From Microcaldota archaeon (GTDB lineage Archaea > Micrarchaeota > Micrarchaeia > Anstonellales > Bilamarchaeaceae): a stretch of 41,211 nt of DNA. The stretch is from assembly GCA_018304385.1 (NCBI GenBank), contig JAGVWJ010000013.1, positions 1 to 41,211 on the forward strand, in the 5' to 3' direction. Below the pieces are notes generated by a model. It did no database searches. It was given only the letters and a program-made list of their open reading frames with translations, and was not told the DNA's origin. How positions within the stretch are numbered: the stretch's first letter is position 1; the number at the start of each line of letters is the position of its first letter. Below are positions 27,475-37,068 of this stretch, piece after piece. The translations under genes were made by a program, and so were the position numbers.

Positions 27475-28115
27475 TCACGCTTAAATGGAAAATTCTCACT
27501 TTTTGTACATGCAATAACAGCTGCGTTTATTGCCCAGTCAACTGGCATATCTCTTTCGAATAATTCGTTTAATCTATTCATATCAATTGCACGTGGATCA
27601 CGAACTGTTATTCCATTATCATCTAGGGCTTCTAGAACTATTGAAATTTGAGGCTTGCGTGGGTCTGTTTTTCCATAATGAATGCCTGCTGCAAGTATAA
27701 ACTGGTGCAATGCTCGCAATACCCTAACCTCTTCTAGCGCCAATTCTCCGTCTAATAGTGCTAATGGAGTATATGGCGCTGAGATATATCTATCTGGTTG
27801 TGTGCTACCGATTAAGCGATGCTCTTGATATGTAAGACATGTTGTTTCTAATCGTTCTCGTACACTTAACACTCTTAAAAGATCGCATTGCAATTGAACA
27901 TGATTATCGAATTCGTCATTTGGAACAACATCTCTTTGCGCTATAAGGGTTGCTCCTAGTTTTCTATAAGTTTCAATAGCAGGTTTTCTTATATCATAGA
28001 GTTGTTCTATTAGAACTTCAGCTTCACCAAAAGATTTATGACCACCAGATCTTGTTGCGATTCTTCTTAACTCAGATACTGCAGTAGGTTTGTTTATTAC
28101 TCTTTTAGTTGCCAT
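27471..28115 (-). CDS. Hypothetical protein, 214 aa
   Basis: ORF of normal composition. Confidence 0.6.
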   Translation of the reverse strand: MATKRVINKPTAVSELRRIATRSGGHKSFGEAEVLIEQLYDIRKPAIETYRKLGATLIAQRDVVPNDEFDNHVQLQCDLLRVLSVRERLETTCLTYQEHRLIGSTQPDRYISAPYTPLALLDGELALEEVRVLRALHQFILAAGIHYGKTDPRKPQISIVLEALDDNGITVRDPRAIDMNRLNELFERDMPVDWAINAAVIACTKSENFPFKRD

Positions 28116-28148
28116 AGATATAGTTATCTGTATAAATAGGTTTAAATA

Positions 28149-28544
28149 TTATTGTAAAAACTCAAGCGCAGCTTCTGCGTTCAATGCGAGTTTTAGGAAC
28201 TTTAGCTCGTAAGCAGTAACCCATCGTGCCTCTTTATGCTCGCTAGATATAATTACGCGATCATTATCTACTGTCCCGCGATAAATTAAATAAATAGCAT
28301 GCTTCTCGTTACCCTCTTTTGGATAAACAGCTGAAGCAACACCGATAAGCGAAAGATCTTTTGCGATCAGGGAAGTTTCTTCTTTAAATTCGCGATAAGC
28401 AGCCTGTAGTGGTTGCTCGCCAAAATCAACGCTTCCGCCAGCAAATTCCCAAAGATCGTTTGGTCGCTTTAAAACTAGTATCTTATCGTTATGAAATACA
28501 ATAGCGTAAACATTAAGCTCCTGGATCTGCGTATTAATCACCAA
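28149..28544 (-). CDS. NUDIX hydrolase
   Basis: GGSVDFGEQPLQAAYREFKEETSL matches the Nudix box. Confidence 0.9.
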   Translation of the reverse strand: MVINTQIQELNVYAIVFHNDKILVLKRPNDLWEFAGGSVDFGEQPLQAAYREFKEETSLIAKDLSLIGVASAVYPKEGNEKHAIYLIYRGTVDNDRVIISSEHKEARWVTAYELKFLKLALNAEAALEFLQ

Positions 28545-28546
28545 AA

Positions 28547-29257
28547 CTATCTTCTAAGCCTAACATCTGTAAGCTCAGCTATTCCATCCTCATCCAAAAA
28601 TTCCAGATTTTTATTACATTTTTGGCACTTAAAACTAGTATCCGTTGCGATCTCAAATCTTACAACACTTGTAGGTCCGCATGAAGAGCAGAAATAATGA
28701 TCACCCAAATTCCCATTAACAAGATCTATTTTTTCTCTTGTTCTAATCTCAACCCACTGCCTAATGCGATCACGGTTCAATGCCCAACTATACGAATACC
28801 AACCAGTTTCATTATCCTTATCGCGCATGTAATTAACCAATCCTTCGCTATGCAATTTATTCAATGTTGCGCGTACATCGCTAATCTTAAGCTTTAGTTT
28901 TTTGGCAAGATCCTCGTCGCTTAGATTGCCATAGAAATTCCTTACAATCTCCAAAGCATTCTCGCCAGCAAGATCAATAAGCAACTGCCTTGCGTATGGT
29001 TCGCTAAGGATTGTATATAGTCTTTGCATCTCTAGCTTTTCTTTTTCATCATAAATCTTCTTAATAACCTTTTCAACCTCTTCTTTTTTCTGCACCTTCA
29101 TTTTTGTATTCTTAAGAGGTAGCTTAGGCTTTTGCTTCTTGCTAAATGCCTTTAATTTTTTAGGTTTTGATTTATTTATTTTCTTCTTAATCTTCTTATT
29201 TTTAACAGTAATCTTATGTTTTCTTTTAGGAGCCAAATTATCACCTTGTTTACACAT
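28547..29257 (-). CDS. tfe: Transcription initiation factor E alpha subunit (start uncertain; Lys-rich N-terminal extension)
   Basis: wHTH LSDEDLAKKLKLKISDVRATLNKLHSEGLVNYMRDKD, C-terminal zinc ribbon YFCSSCGP...FKCQKCNKNLEF. Confidence 0.85.
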   Translation of the reverse strand: MCKQGDNLAPKRKHKITVKNKKIKKKINKSKPKKLKAFSKKQKPKLPLKNTKMKVQKKEEVEKVIKKIYDEKEKLEMQRLYTILSEPYARQLLIDLAGENALEIVRNFYGNLSDEDLAKKLKLKISDVRATLNKLHSEGLVNYMRDKDNETGWYSYSWALNRDRIRQWVEIRTREKIDLVNGNLGDHYFCSSCGPTSVVRFEIATDTSFKCQKCNKNLEFLDEDGIAELTDVRLRR

Positions 29258-29339
29258 TATTTACGAATTTCTAGTATTTAAACCTTTCGGTTGTTTTTAT
29301 TCGGCAATAGTCGTATTTATATACAGGCAAGCATTTTTA

Positions 29340-30542
29340 ATGCTAAATCCGTATAAAAAGTCTATGAAGATTGCCTTCTTTACTGATAGTTATCTGCCTA
29401 ATGTTGATGGCGTTGTTACGTCTATATGCAATTATAAGAAGGAGCTAGAAGCCAGAGGCCATAAAGTGTATGTTTTTTCTCCAGGAACCAAGCAACAGAA
29501 GGAGATTAACAAAGACCCTTATGTTTATTATTTTACCTCAACAGCATTCAAACCTTATCCAGACTATAGGATAGCGCTTTTCAATTTCCTAGCTCCAGTA
29601 AAGCTGATAAGAGAGCATGCTATTGATGTAATACATTCACATGGTATTGCAACTACCGGACTTGCAGCTATCCGCTCTTCACAAAAGCTAGGCATACCGG
29701 CAATAGCGACATTTCATACTATAGTGCCTAATGCTTCCCATTACATTACTAGCAATCAGCAGTTGCAAGGTATTGTTCATAGTATTGCTTGGAAGTATCT
29801 TACCTGGTATTACTCTCATTATAAAAAGGTTATAGCACCTAGCAATTTTGCAAAGAGATTGCTCGAAGAGCGTGGTTTAAAAAATGCAATAGTGCATCCA
29901 TCTGGCATCGATTTTTCTAGGTATAACGCGGTTTTTAATAGTGAAAGTACTAGTATAAGAAAGGCATTTAAAATAAAAAACAATGAGCGCGTAATTATAT
30001 TTGTAGGAAGAATCGCACTTGAGAAAAATCTTGAAGAAATTATTGAATGTGCACCTACGTTGCTAAACACCGTGCCAAAAATAAAAATATTAATTATTGG
30101 TAAAGGTCCTGCTTCAGAGCACTATAAGCAGTTAGTAAAGAACAAAGGGCTTGATCAATATTTTTTATTTACTGGTTATCTTGATGATGATGTTTTAATC
30201 AAGGTTTATTCAATGGCAGATGCATTTGTTTTCCCCTCTAAGTTTGATACACAAGGTTTAGCTGTTACTGAGTCTTTGGCAGCAGGTGTTCCAGCAATAG
30301 TTAAAGAAAATTCTGCAGTAGCAGAATATATAGAAGATGGTAAAAACGGTTTTATATATTCAAATAATTTTGACCTAGTAGAAAAAATAGTTAAGATAAT
30401 TAAAAATAAAAAGATTATGGGGCCAAATGCAAATGTTTCTGCTAGGAGATTTGACATAAAGAAAAATACAGATGAGTTATTGACAGTATATGAAATGTTG
30501 ATAAAAGAAGAAAAGATAAAAAGCGCTTATTCTTCTTCGTAA
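29340..30542 (+). CDS. Glycosyltransferase family 4-like (start 29340 or 29364)
   Basis: MKIAFFTDSYLPNVDGVVTSI, VIHSHG, IFVGRIALEKNLEEII, FPSKFDTQGLAVTESLAAGVP; TATA-like tatttatata just upstream of 29340. Confidence 0.92.
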   Translation: MLNPYKKSMKIAFFTDSYLPNVDGVVTSICNYKKELEARGHKVYVFSPGTKQQKEINKDPYVYYFTSTAFKPYPDYRIALFNFLAPVKLIREHAIDVIHSHGIATTGLAAIRSSQKLGIPAIATFHTIVPNASHYITSNQQLQGIVHSIAWKYLTWYYSHYKKVIAPSNFAKRLLEERGLKNAIVHPSGIDFSRYNAVFNSESTSIRKAFKIKNNERVIIFVGRIALEKNLEEIIECAPTLLNTVPKIKILIIGKGPASEHYKQLVKNKGLDQYFLFTGYLDDDVLIKVYSMADAFVFPSKFDTQGLAVTESLAAGVPAIVKENSAVAEYIEDGKNGFIYSNNFDLVEKIVKIIKNKKIMGPNANVSARRFDIKKNTDELLTVYEMLIKEEKIKSAYSSS

Positions 30543-31771
30543 ATCAACTTATCAACGAGTTTTTCTTTTTCTTCCCTTTCCTTTGTTTCATTGTAATTAG
30601 CTATCCCTATTACATCACTATCAACATATCTTGTTGTTGGTGTTTTAACCTCGCCAGTTGATGTAGCAACCTCATTACATTTATCTATCTTCTCCTGATT
30701 TGCTATAGCGCTGCAGAGTGTTTGATTTTTTGTTAATCCTGCAACTTCTATGTAGCAATCATCTTTATAATCTGCAGATGTTATCCTGGGGCATATATCT
30801 GCATCCTTCTTTACAACAGCTACATTCAAGAAACACAGATCAGTTTTTGATCCAGCATATTTACATGCATCTACTTCCTTATTGTATATTGCATGCGTGT
30901 ATATGCACGATTCTCTTTCTTTCACATCAATCTTTTTATAGCATCTTAAAAATTCAGAGACTTGTTCCTCCTCCTCTACTATAAGTGTAGATGCCAATCT
31001 AGTAGATATATTTGATGGCAGGTTAATCTCTGGTTCAGTTTCAAAATCAGATGAAATTAACTTAAAGTGCGTATAAACAGGTAGCCCTCTAAATGTATAA
31101 TTGAAATATTTTTCATATGGTTCTTTTTTGTTTTTGTCTACGCAGTAATATCCAGAGAAGAAGATTGGAGAGCCAGCACCTATCCCAAATTTATTAGCCT
31201 CTTCTATTGTTAGCTTAGAATAATCGATGTTAAAATTAATCTTAGTGCATTTTCCTAGTGGATTATCTGCCTCTTCTATACCCTTGAATGTTAAAAATCC
31301 TCTTTCAACCAAGAAGCTCGAATCCTCAACACTCTCTAGCATCTTTTTATCATCAAATAGTAAACCCTTTAGTCTATTCGTATAATCTTGAACATATGTG
31401 TCATTTTCTGCATACGCGCAGACGTCATCTGATTCCCTTATTTTAATACATAAAACAGTTGCATTGTTGGTAAAATAAGCAGTTCTTCTACTTAAAGGAA
31501 TTTCCTCAACTATCTTGCTGTTTTCTTTGTTTTTTAGCAGTGTTACTCTTACAGTATACCCGTTTCTATCTTCCCCGTATAAGTAGCTATAACTATCCTT
31601 TCCTTTACCCGTTAGTAGCGCGGATAGGTAAAGATCTTTTGCCTCTGAATTTACATTAGCAGTTGCATTCGCTTCTACCACAGGTTTCGTTGTCGATGTT
31701 TTTGAAAACACGAATATCAGGAATATAGCAACTAAAAATATTCCGATAATAGTAATACCTTTATTAGTCAT
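30527..31771 (-). CDS. Membrane-anchored protein with Cys-rich C-terminal repeats
   Basis: N-terminal TM (GITIIGIFLVAIFLIFVF); regularly spaced Cys pairs in C-terminal 150 aa. Confidence 0.75.
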   Translation of the reverse strand: MTNKGITIIGIFLVAIFLIFVFSKTSTTKPVVEANATANVNSEAKDLYLSALLTGKGKDSYSYLYGEDRNGYTVRVTLLKNKENSKIVEEIPLSRRTAYFTNNATVLCIKIRESDDVCAYAENDTYVQDYTNRLKGLLFDDKKMLESVEDSSFLVERGFLTFKGIEEADNPLGKCTKINFNIDYSKLTIEEANKFGIGAGSPIFFSGYYCVDKNKKEPYEKYFNYTFRGLPVYTHFKLISSDFETEPEINLPSNISTRLASTLIVEEEEQVSEFLRCYKKIDVKERESCIYTHAIYNKEVDACKYAGSKTDLCFLNVAVVKKDADICPRITSADYKDDCYIEVAGLTKNQTLCSAIANQEKIDKCNEVATSTGEVKTPTTRYVDSDVIGIANYNETKEREEKEKLVDKLIYEEE

Positions 31772-31854
31772 GAGATCACCTACTCTAATATATTGTAATA
31801 AACAATATTAACAAAATATTAAAAAACCTTTTCTTTATGTTAATTTTGATATTA

Positions 31855-32403
31855 ATGGATTTTGTACCAAAAAAAATATTTTTTACTAAAGGAGTAGGGA
31901 AAAGTAAGGACCAATTGATGTCATTTGAACTTGCTTTACGCGATGCAGATATAGAACCATATAATTTGGTTCATGTATCTAGTATTTTCCCTCCTGACGT
32001 TAAAATAGTTTCAAAAGAAGAGGGCTTAAAACATTTAAAACCAGGTCAAATAGTTTTTGTTGTAATGGCACGCATTGCGTCAAATGAACCAAATCGTTTG
32101 TTAGCAGCTTCCATAGGATGTGCAATTCCTGCTGATAAAAAAATGTACGGTTATTTAAGCGAGCTGCATGAATTTGGCCTAACTGAAAGAAAGGCAGCGG
32201 ATAAATCAGAAGACCTAGCAGCTAGTATGCTTGCGTCAACATTAGGCGTTCAGTTTGATCCAGAAACTGCCTGGGATGAAAGGGAGAAATACTTTAAAAT
32301 GAGCGGTAAAGTCGTTCGAACAATTAATGTAACGCAAACATGTGAAGCAGATAAAAATGGTAAATGGACAAGTGTTGTTGCCGCAGCAGTGTTAATCTTT
32401 TGA
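31855..32403 (+). CDS. pdaD: Pyruvoyl-dependent arginine decarboxylase
   Basis: [47 protein letters not shown] with the self-cleavage Ser-Ser context. Confidence 0.9.
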   Translation: MDFVPKKIFFTKGVGKSKDQLMSFELALRDADIEPYNLVHVSSIFPPDVKIVSKEEGLKHLKPGQIVFVVMARIASNEPNRLLAASIGCAIPADKKMYGYLSELHEFGLTERKAADKSEDLAASMLASTLGVQFDPETAWDEREKYFKMSGKVVRTINVTQTCEADKNGKWTSVVAAAVLIF

Positions 32404-32472
32404 TGGTAGTATATTTTTAATTTAATATGTAATAATTATTAATCGCTTTTGTAAAAGCAGAAGGTGATTTTG

Positions 32473-32895
32473 ATGGGATTTCTTGAAAGTTTGATGAAGG
32501 GCGAAGAAGAAAAACCTTCTGAGCCAAGTGGTACACCTTTTAAAGTGAGTTTGGGGTTTTCACCACTTAGACTAGGTGCAATGAAAGATAATAAGGTTAA
32601 TCTAGTTGTGCGCATAACTAATATTAGCGGTGATGAGCAGTTGGTTTCTATCGATGCTGCATTACCAAGAAATCATCTTATTGGTTTTGATCCAACATGC
32701 ATTAATAAAAACATTGAGAAAAAACTCGGTAAGCTTCAGGCTAATGATACAACTGAGATAGTGTTATCAATATGGGGCAATAACCAATCAAAGGAAGGAA
32801 ACTATCCAATACAAGTTACTGTTTATGCACATTATCTTGATTATAGCAAGGTATTGGGTTCAGTTAGAAAGAATGTTTCGTTAAGAGTTGTGTGA
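32473..32895 (+). CDS. Conserved archaeal-type hypothetical protein (beta-sandwich-like)
   Basis: ORF 32464..32895 with probable start MGFLESLMKG at 32473. Confidence 0.6.
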   Translation: MGFLESLMKGEEEKPSEPSGTPFKVSLGFSPLRLGAMKDNKVNLVVRITNISGDEQLVSIDAALPRNHLIGFDPTCINKNIEKKLGKLQANDTTEIVLSIWGNNQSKEGNYPIQVTVYAHYLDYSKVLGSVRKNVSLRVV

Positions 32896-32899
32896 CCTA

Positions 32900-33634
32900 T
32901 TATTTTAATTTAAAATAAATTCTTCTATTATTTTTTCCTTTGTTTTCTAATTTTATTAGTTCTATTTTGCCAACCTCGTTAGTATTCTTAACATGCGGTC
33001 CACCATCTGCCTGAATATCTATCCCTGGAATTTCCAGTATGCGAAGTTCTTTTATTTCTGGTGGCAACGCGCCAGCAAGCTTGACTACACCTGGAATCTT
33101 AAGTGCTTCTTCTCTTGGAAGAAAGTAGATTTTAATTTCTACGTTTGTCTTGAGTGCTTCATTAGTTTTTCTTACATATTCTTCAATTAGTTCGCGTGTT
33201 GGATTTTCCAAGTTAAAATCTATTCTGCTCTGATCGGTATCAATTTGATTGCCAGTTATAAGTACGCTTGCCTCTTTGTTCATTATACCTACGAGTGCAT
33301 GCGCTGCAGTATGCATGCGCATTAGCTTATATCTGCGCTCCCAATCTATAATACATTTGACGTGGTCACCAGTTTTCAGTGCCAGGGGCTCCGCCCCTAG
33401 CGCAACCCCCTTTTGATTTAGTTCGTGTACTATCTGACCCTCGGATTTCACAACACCCACAACCCCGAACTCACTACCCGTAACAATTATTTTTCCTGTA
33501 TCGCTCGGCAGCCCACCACCACGCGGATAAAAACAAGTTTTATCCAATACAACTTTTCCATCATTTACACTAACTACTTGCGCATCGCATTCTTTTATGT
33601 AACTGTCTTCTAAGTAAAGCGCTGATTCTTTCAT
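32900..33634 (-). CDS. alaX: Alanyl-tRNA editing protein AlaX
   Basis: TCFYPRGGGLPSDTGKI, MRMHTAAHALVGIM, DGGPHVKNTNEVGKIEL. Confidence 0.9.
   Translation of the reverse strand: MKESALYLEDSYIKECDAQVVSVNDGKVVLDKTCFYPRGGGLPSDTGKIIVTGSEFGVVGVVKSEGQIVHELNQKGVALGAEPLALKTGDHVKCIIDWERRYKLMRMHTAAHALVGIMNKEASVLITGNQIDTDQSRIDFNLENPTRELIEEYVRKTNEALKTNVEIKIYFLPREEALKIPGVVKLAGALPPEIKELRILEIPGIDIQADGGPHVKNTNEVGKIELIKLENKGKNNRRIYFKLK
33379..33410 (-). repeat. GC-rich hairpin repeat, copy 2, inside alaX
   Basis: gtgccaggggctccgcccctagcgcaaccccc, identical to reverse complement of 39945..39976. Confidence 0.9.
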
Positions 33635-33656
33635 AAAATTTTTACTCCTTTAATTA

Positions 33657-34157
33657 TTATAATTCTATGCTAGCGCACCAGCGATAATTTATCTTACACA
33701 TTGCTCCGATCGCTTTTTCTCTTAGTTGCACGTCTTCGTTTTCGTCAAATGCTATTTTTGAGAATACATTGATCATGTATGAAGCGATTGGAGGAAAAGG
33801 AATAAATGGTTCTGGTGGTCGCCAACGATATTTTTCCCGTGGTTCTAGTTTGAAAAACTGGCGTATTGCTTCTATTCTTTTGTGTATTGGCTGTGTTTTG
33901 TCAGTTATTATGGATACTATCTCCTTTACATTTGGATCTTCTACGATATCCATTTTTTCTTCTTTTAATCGCTCAAAGACCGCTCTCCAGTTGCCAACAG
34001 CTTCAACAAAAGATTCATAGGAAGGTGAAAAATCATTAGCACTGCCATGTTTTTTTATACATCGTTCTATGAAAGCTTGACCAGATAACAGATTCTTAAA
34101 ATGGTTAAAATCTATTACTGTTGCTTTGTTGTTATCTGATCTTTCAAGTTTCTGCAT
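33657..34157 (-). CDS. Hypothetical protein, 166 aa
   Basis: ORF of normal composition between genes. Confidence 0.55.
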   Translation of the reverse strand: MQKLERSDNNKATVIDFNHFKNLLSGQAFIERCIKKHGSANDFSPSYESFVEAVGNWRAVFERLKEEKMDIVEDPNVKEIVSIITDKTQPIHKRIEAIRQFFKLEPREKYRWRPPEPFIPFPPIASYMINVFSKIAFDENEDVQLREKAIGAMCKINYRWCASIEL

Positions 34158-34249
34158 TTTATCACCAGCTAAATCAGGATCATGTAATGCCTTAAATTTT
34201 GTGACATAAGTGATTCATTTAAATATATTTTGATCCAAAAAAGCCAATT

Positions 34250-34897
34250 ATGACTAATATACGAAATGAGGTTTGGCAATTGATTGAGCGAGACCCATCA
34301 ATAAAATTAGATTTGGAACGTGGTCTGATCAATATGCGTGCCCTTGCACGATTTTGCAGAGATAGTGGAATAGAAGGCAGTGAAGATGCGATATTATCCG
34401 CAATTCGCAGATATCCGAAAGGCCAAAAATCAAGGAAGCAATACGAAAAGGCGATTAAAATAGTTGAAGGTTCAGCTATTACAATTCGTAGCCACGTTGC
34501 TAGTATTGCTCTTAGCAAAAGTAAAGAAACGCACGAACTGCTCTCTGCTGTTTTTAAAATTATACGATATGAAAAAAGTGAGATTTGTAGGGTTGTAGAA
34601 GCAGAAGAATCTATCCACCTAATGGTTGACAAGAAAAATCTAGATAAGATTATTACTATATTTCCTTCTCGTTTAGTATTAGAAACACGAAAGCATCTTG
34701 CTGAGATAAATCTCCACCTGAATCCAAAGACACTAGAGACTCCAGGTGTGCTTTCAATTATTGCTAACGAATTGACAAGGAATGAAATTAATTTATATGA
34801 AGTTATGAGTTGTGTACCAGAACTATTACTTTTTGTTGATGAAGAGAATGCTGTAAAAGCACACCAGGTGCTTTTTGATTTGGCGAAGTCAAAGTAA
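34250..34897 (+). CDS. Hypothetical protein, 215 aa
   Basis: ORF with upstream TATA-like element; MTNIRNEVWQLIERDPSIKLDLERGLINMRALARFC resembles a helical HTH-type region. Confidence 0.65.
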   Translation: MTNIRNEVWQLIERDPSIKLDLERGLINMRALARFCRDSGIEGSEDAILSAIRRYPKGQKSRKQYEKAIKIVEGSAITIRSHVASIALSKSKETHELLSAVFKIIRYEKSEICRVVEAEESIHLMVDKKNLDKIITIFPSRLVLETRKHLAEINLHLNPKTLETPGVLSIIANELTRNEINLYEVMSCVPELLLFVDEENAVKAHQVLFDLAKSK

Positions 34898-34930
34898 GCG
34901 CTTAAAAATAGATCGCTTTGAAATATAATT

Positions 34931-35095
34931 ATGGCATTGGCTTATAAGAAAGAAGAGGATTTACTAGCTGGAAAAGTATACGCAAAAGTTGATAACTTAA
35001 TAGGGCAAGCGCACGAAAGGGTAGCAGGATTGCTCGTAGGTTTTGACAGAGCAGTACCAGCGAATTCTGAGTTTAATCGCATTTTTGGGAAGTAG
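34931..35095 (+). CDS. Small hypothetical protein, 54 aa (not in supplied ORF track)
   Basis: Manual translation MALAYKKEEDLLAGKVYAKVDNLIGQAHERVAGLLVGFDRAVPANSEFNRIFGK*. Confidence 0.5.
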   Translation: MALAYKKEEDLLAGKVYAKVDNLIGQAHERVAGLLVGFDRAVPANSEFNRIFGK

Positions 35096-35103
35096 GTGCA
35101 TAA

Positions 35104-35337
35104 ATGGACAAAGAAAAAATTCTAAAAATCCTAAAAAACTCCAAGACCCAATATGCGTATGATAACAAAAGCCGTATTTACAGCGCTAAATTTTTTATAA
35201 ATGGTAAGCCACGTGTACTTACAATGCGCTTAGGTTCTGATTTTGTAGAATTCTCTTTAGCAGACGAAAAAGGTAATGTCTTAGAAGTATTAGAGCAAAA
35301 AGGCGGTAATGTAAGTTTTAACCAAGTAAAAAAATAA
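35104..35337 (+). CDS. Small hypothetical protein, 77 aa
   Basis: ORF directly downstream of 34931..35095. Confidence 0.55.
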   Translation: MDKEKILKILKNSKTQYAYDNKSRIYSAKFFINGKPRVLTMRLGSDFVEFSLADEKGNVLEVLEQKGGNVSFNQVKK

Positions 35338-35359
35338 CATTTTTTGTAAATGATTCTAG

Positions 35360-36316
35360 TTAGAATAACGCCACGCCTAATTTGGGGCTGGTTACCCAGA
35401 ATATATTCATACCTAAATTAGCTCTAGTGAGTGCGCTAACTAGGTAGGAACCTGATAAAGCATCAGCGCCGCGAATTATAGGACCAATATTGGTGCCTTC
35501 TTTTAAATGATTACACTCAAGACCAAGTATGCGAAGATCGCTCTCTCTTGCAGCTATTCTTATTGTTTTAAAGTATCTTAATATACTAGCTTCTAATAAA
35601 AATGGCATTCCGTATGGAAGAATACGCAATTTACGGATGAAATCAATAATTCTTTTATCTGCTATTTTCATACCGCTTGGGATGCAATGAATCGGATCTT
35701 TTCTATAATAACCATTTGTTTTTGGAAACCTTTCGATTATATAAATATCTTCTTCTTGAGCCCTTATTTCATAATTATTGTTTCCTAGATTTATTAACTC
35801 AAAATCAGGGTGATTAACTACTAACGCACAGTTTTTCTTTCCTCTAAATCTTTTTGGAACAAATAAAGAAATAGTAGCGTATCTGCCATCCTCGTCTATA
35901 AATTTAAAAACAACTTTTTCTTCAAACGGCTTACCTGGTTTTTCATAAATAATTAGAGTTCCTGTCCATACTCCAACATTCGGGTACATTCTGTCAGGTA
36001 GTGTATGGCCTATGTTTTCTGTTAAAATCTTATCATGAATATCATTCGGAACGATTAGTTTCCCTTCTTTTCTTGCTAAGGCTAGTATTTCAAAAAACGT
36101 TAACTCTGTATGAAATTCTATTGTTTGTAATGCTCGTTCTGGTGTCATGCTTCTTAGCATTTCTCTTCTTGCTCGTAAGCGTTCTAGTTCAGTTCCTTGA
36201 ACATCTACTTGTCTTATTTCTCGCTTAGGTTCTGGTTTATATTTTCCGAATATATCACTCGCGCGTAAGGCGTGTCTCACTGCCCAAGATTCGACGCCTA
36301 TTGCCAGTTTTCTCAT
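35360..36316 (-). CDS. Hypothetical protein, 318 aa
   Basis: ORF of normal composition. Confidence 0.65.
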   Translation of the reverse strand: MRKLAIGVESWAVRHALRASDIFGKYKPEPKREIRQVDVQGTELERLRARREMLRSMTPERALQTIEFHTELTFFEILALARKEGKLIVPNDIHDKILTENIGHTLPDRMYPNVGVWTGTLIIYEKPGKPFEEKVVFKFIDEDGRYATISLFVPKRFRGKKNCALVVNHPDFELINLGNNNYEIRAQEEDIYIIERFPKTNGYYRKDPIHCIPSGMKIADKRIIDFIRKLRILPYGMPFLLEASILRYFKTIRIAARESDLRILGLECNHLKEGTNIGPIIRGADALSGSYLVSALTRANLGMNIFWVTSPKLGVALF

Positions 36317-36402
36317 GTTACTATAATAGTAGAAGAGTGTTTATAAACCTGTTTATTATTGTATAGCGTTTATTTATAAAATCATTTTTTCCAATTGTTA
36401 TC

Positions 36403-37068
36403 ATGTCTTACAAGCTAGAAAAAATAAATGCAGCTCGAGCTGCGCTCGAATTTATAAAAAGTGGAATGGTTGTTGGCTTAGGAAGCGGAAGCACTGCCAA
36501 AGAATTTATTGAGCTGCTTGCAGAGCGCATAAAAAAGGAAAATCTCCATATTGTTGGTGTACCTACCTCTTTTGATACGAGAATTTTCGCTCATAAGCTA
36601 GGAATAAGAATTGCAGAACCAGATGAAGTTAAAAGAATAGATATAGCAGTAGATGGTGCAGATGTTGCAACAAAAACAGCATTGCTAAAAGGCGGAGGCG
36701 GAGCACTGCTTCGTGAGAAGGTTATTGCGTACGCTGCCAAGAGATTTATTGTGATTGCTGATGAAACAAAGATCAAGCAACAATTGCAAGGTAAAGTCGT
36801 AGTAGAAACAGTGCCATTTGCACATCAAAATGTTATCCAAGCATTGCACAGATATACAAAAAAAGTCGATTATCGCTCTGCAGATGTTAAGCTCGGACCA
36901 ATAATAACAGATAATGGTAATTTCTTACTAGATGCAGAAATGCTCGTGAGCGATCCGAAAAAAATGGAAGTTGAGTTAAATACCATTCCGGGCGTAGTTG
37001 AGAATGGAATATTTACGAAATTTGATAGGATAATTGTTGGGAGCAAGGAAGGTAGCAGGGTTTTATAA
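36403..37068 (+). CDS. rpiA: Ribose-5-phosphate isomerase A
   Basis: VVGLGSGSTAKEFIELL, IDIAVDGADVA, LLKGGGGALLREKVIA. Confidence 0.95.
   Translation: MSYKLEKINAARAALEFIKSGMVVGLGSGSTAKEFIELLAERIKKENLHIVGVPTSFDTRIFAHKLGIRIAEPDEVKRIDIAVDGADVATKTALLKGGGGALLREKVIAYAAKRFIVIADETKIKQQLQGKVVVETVPFAHQNVIQALHRYTKKVDYRSADVKLGPIITDNGNFLLDAEMLVSDPKKMEVELNTIPGVVENGIFTKFDRIIVGSKEGSRVL

Noticed and set aside
27471-28115. Possible similarity between the 214-aa protein and the 415-aa protein at 4972-6219
   Set aside because: Only a weak helical resemblance by eye; not enough to claim homology without a profile search.
29139-29339. N-terminal extension of the glycosyltransferase ORF from 29139
   Set aside because: Overlaps the tfe gene antisense and precedes a TATA-like element at about 29314; true start is probably 29340 or 29364.
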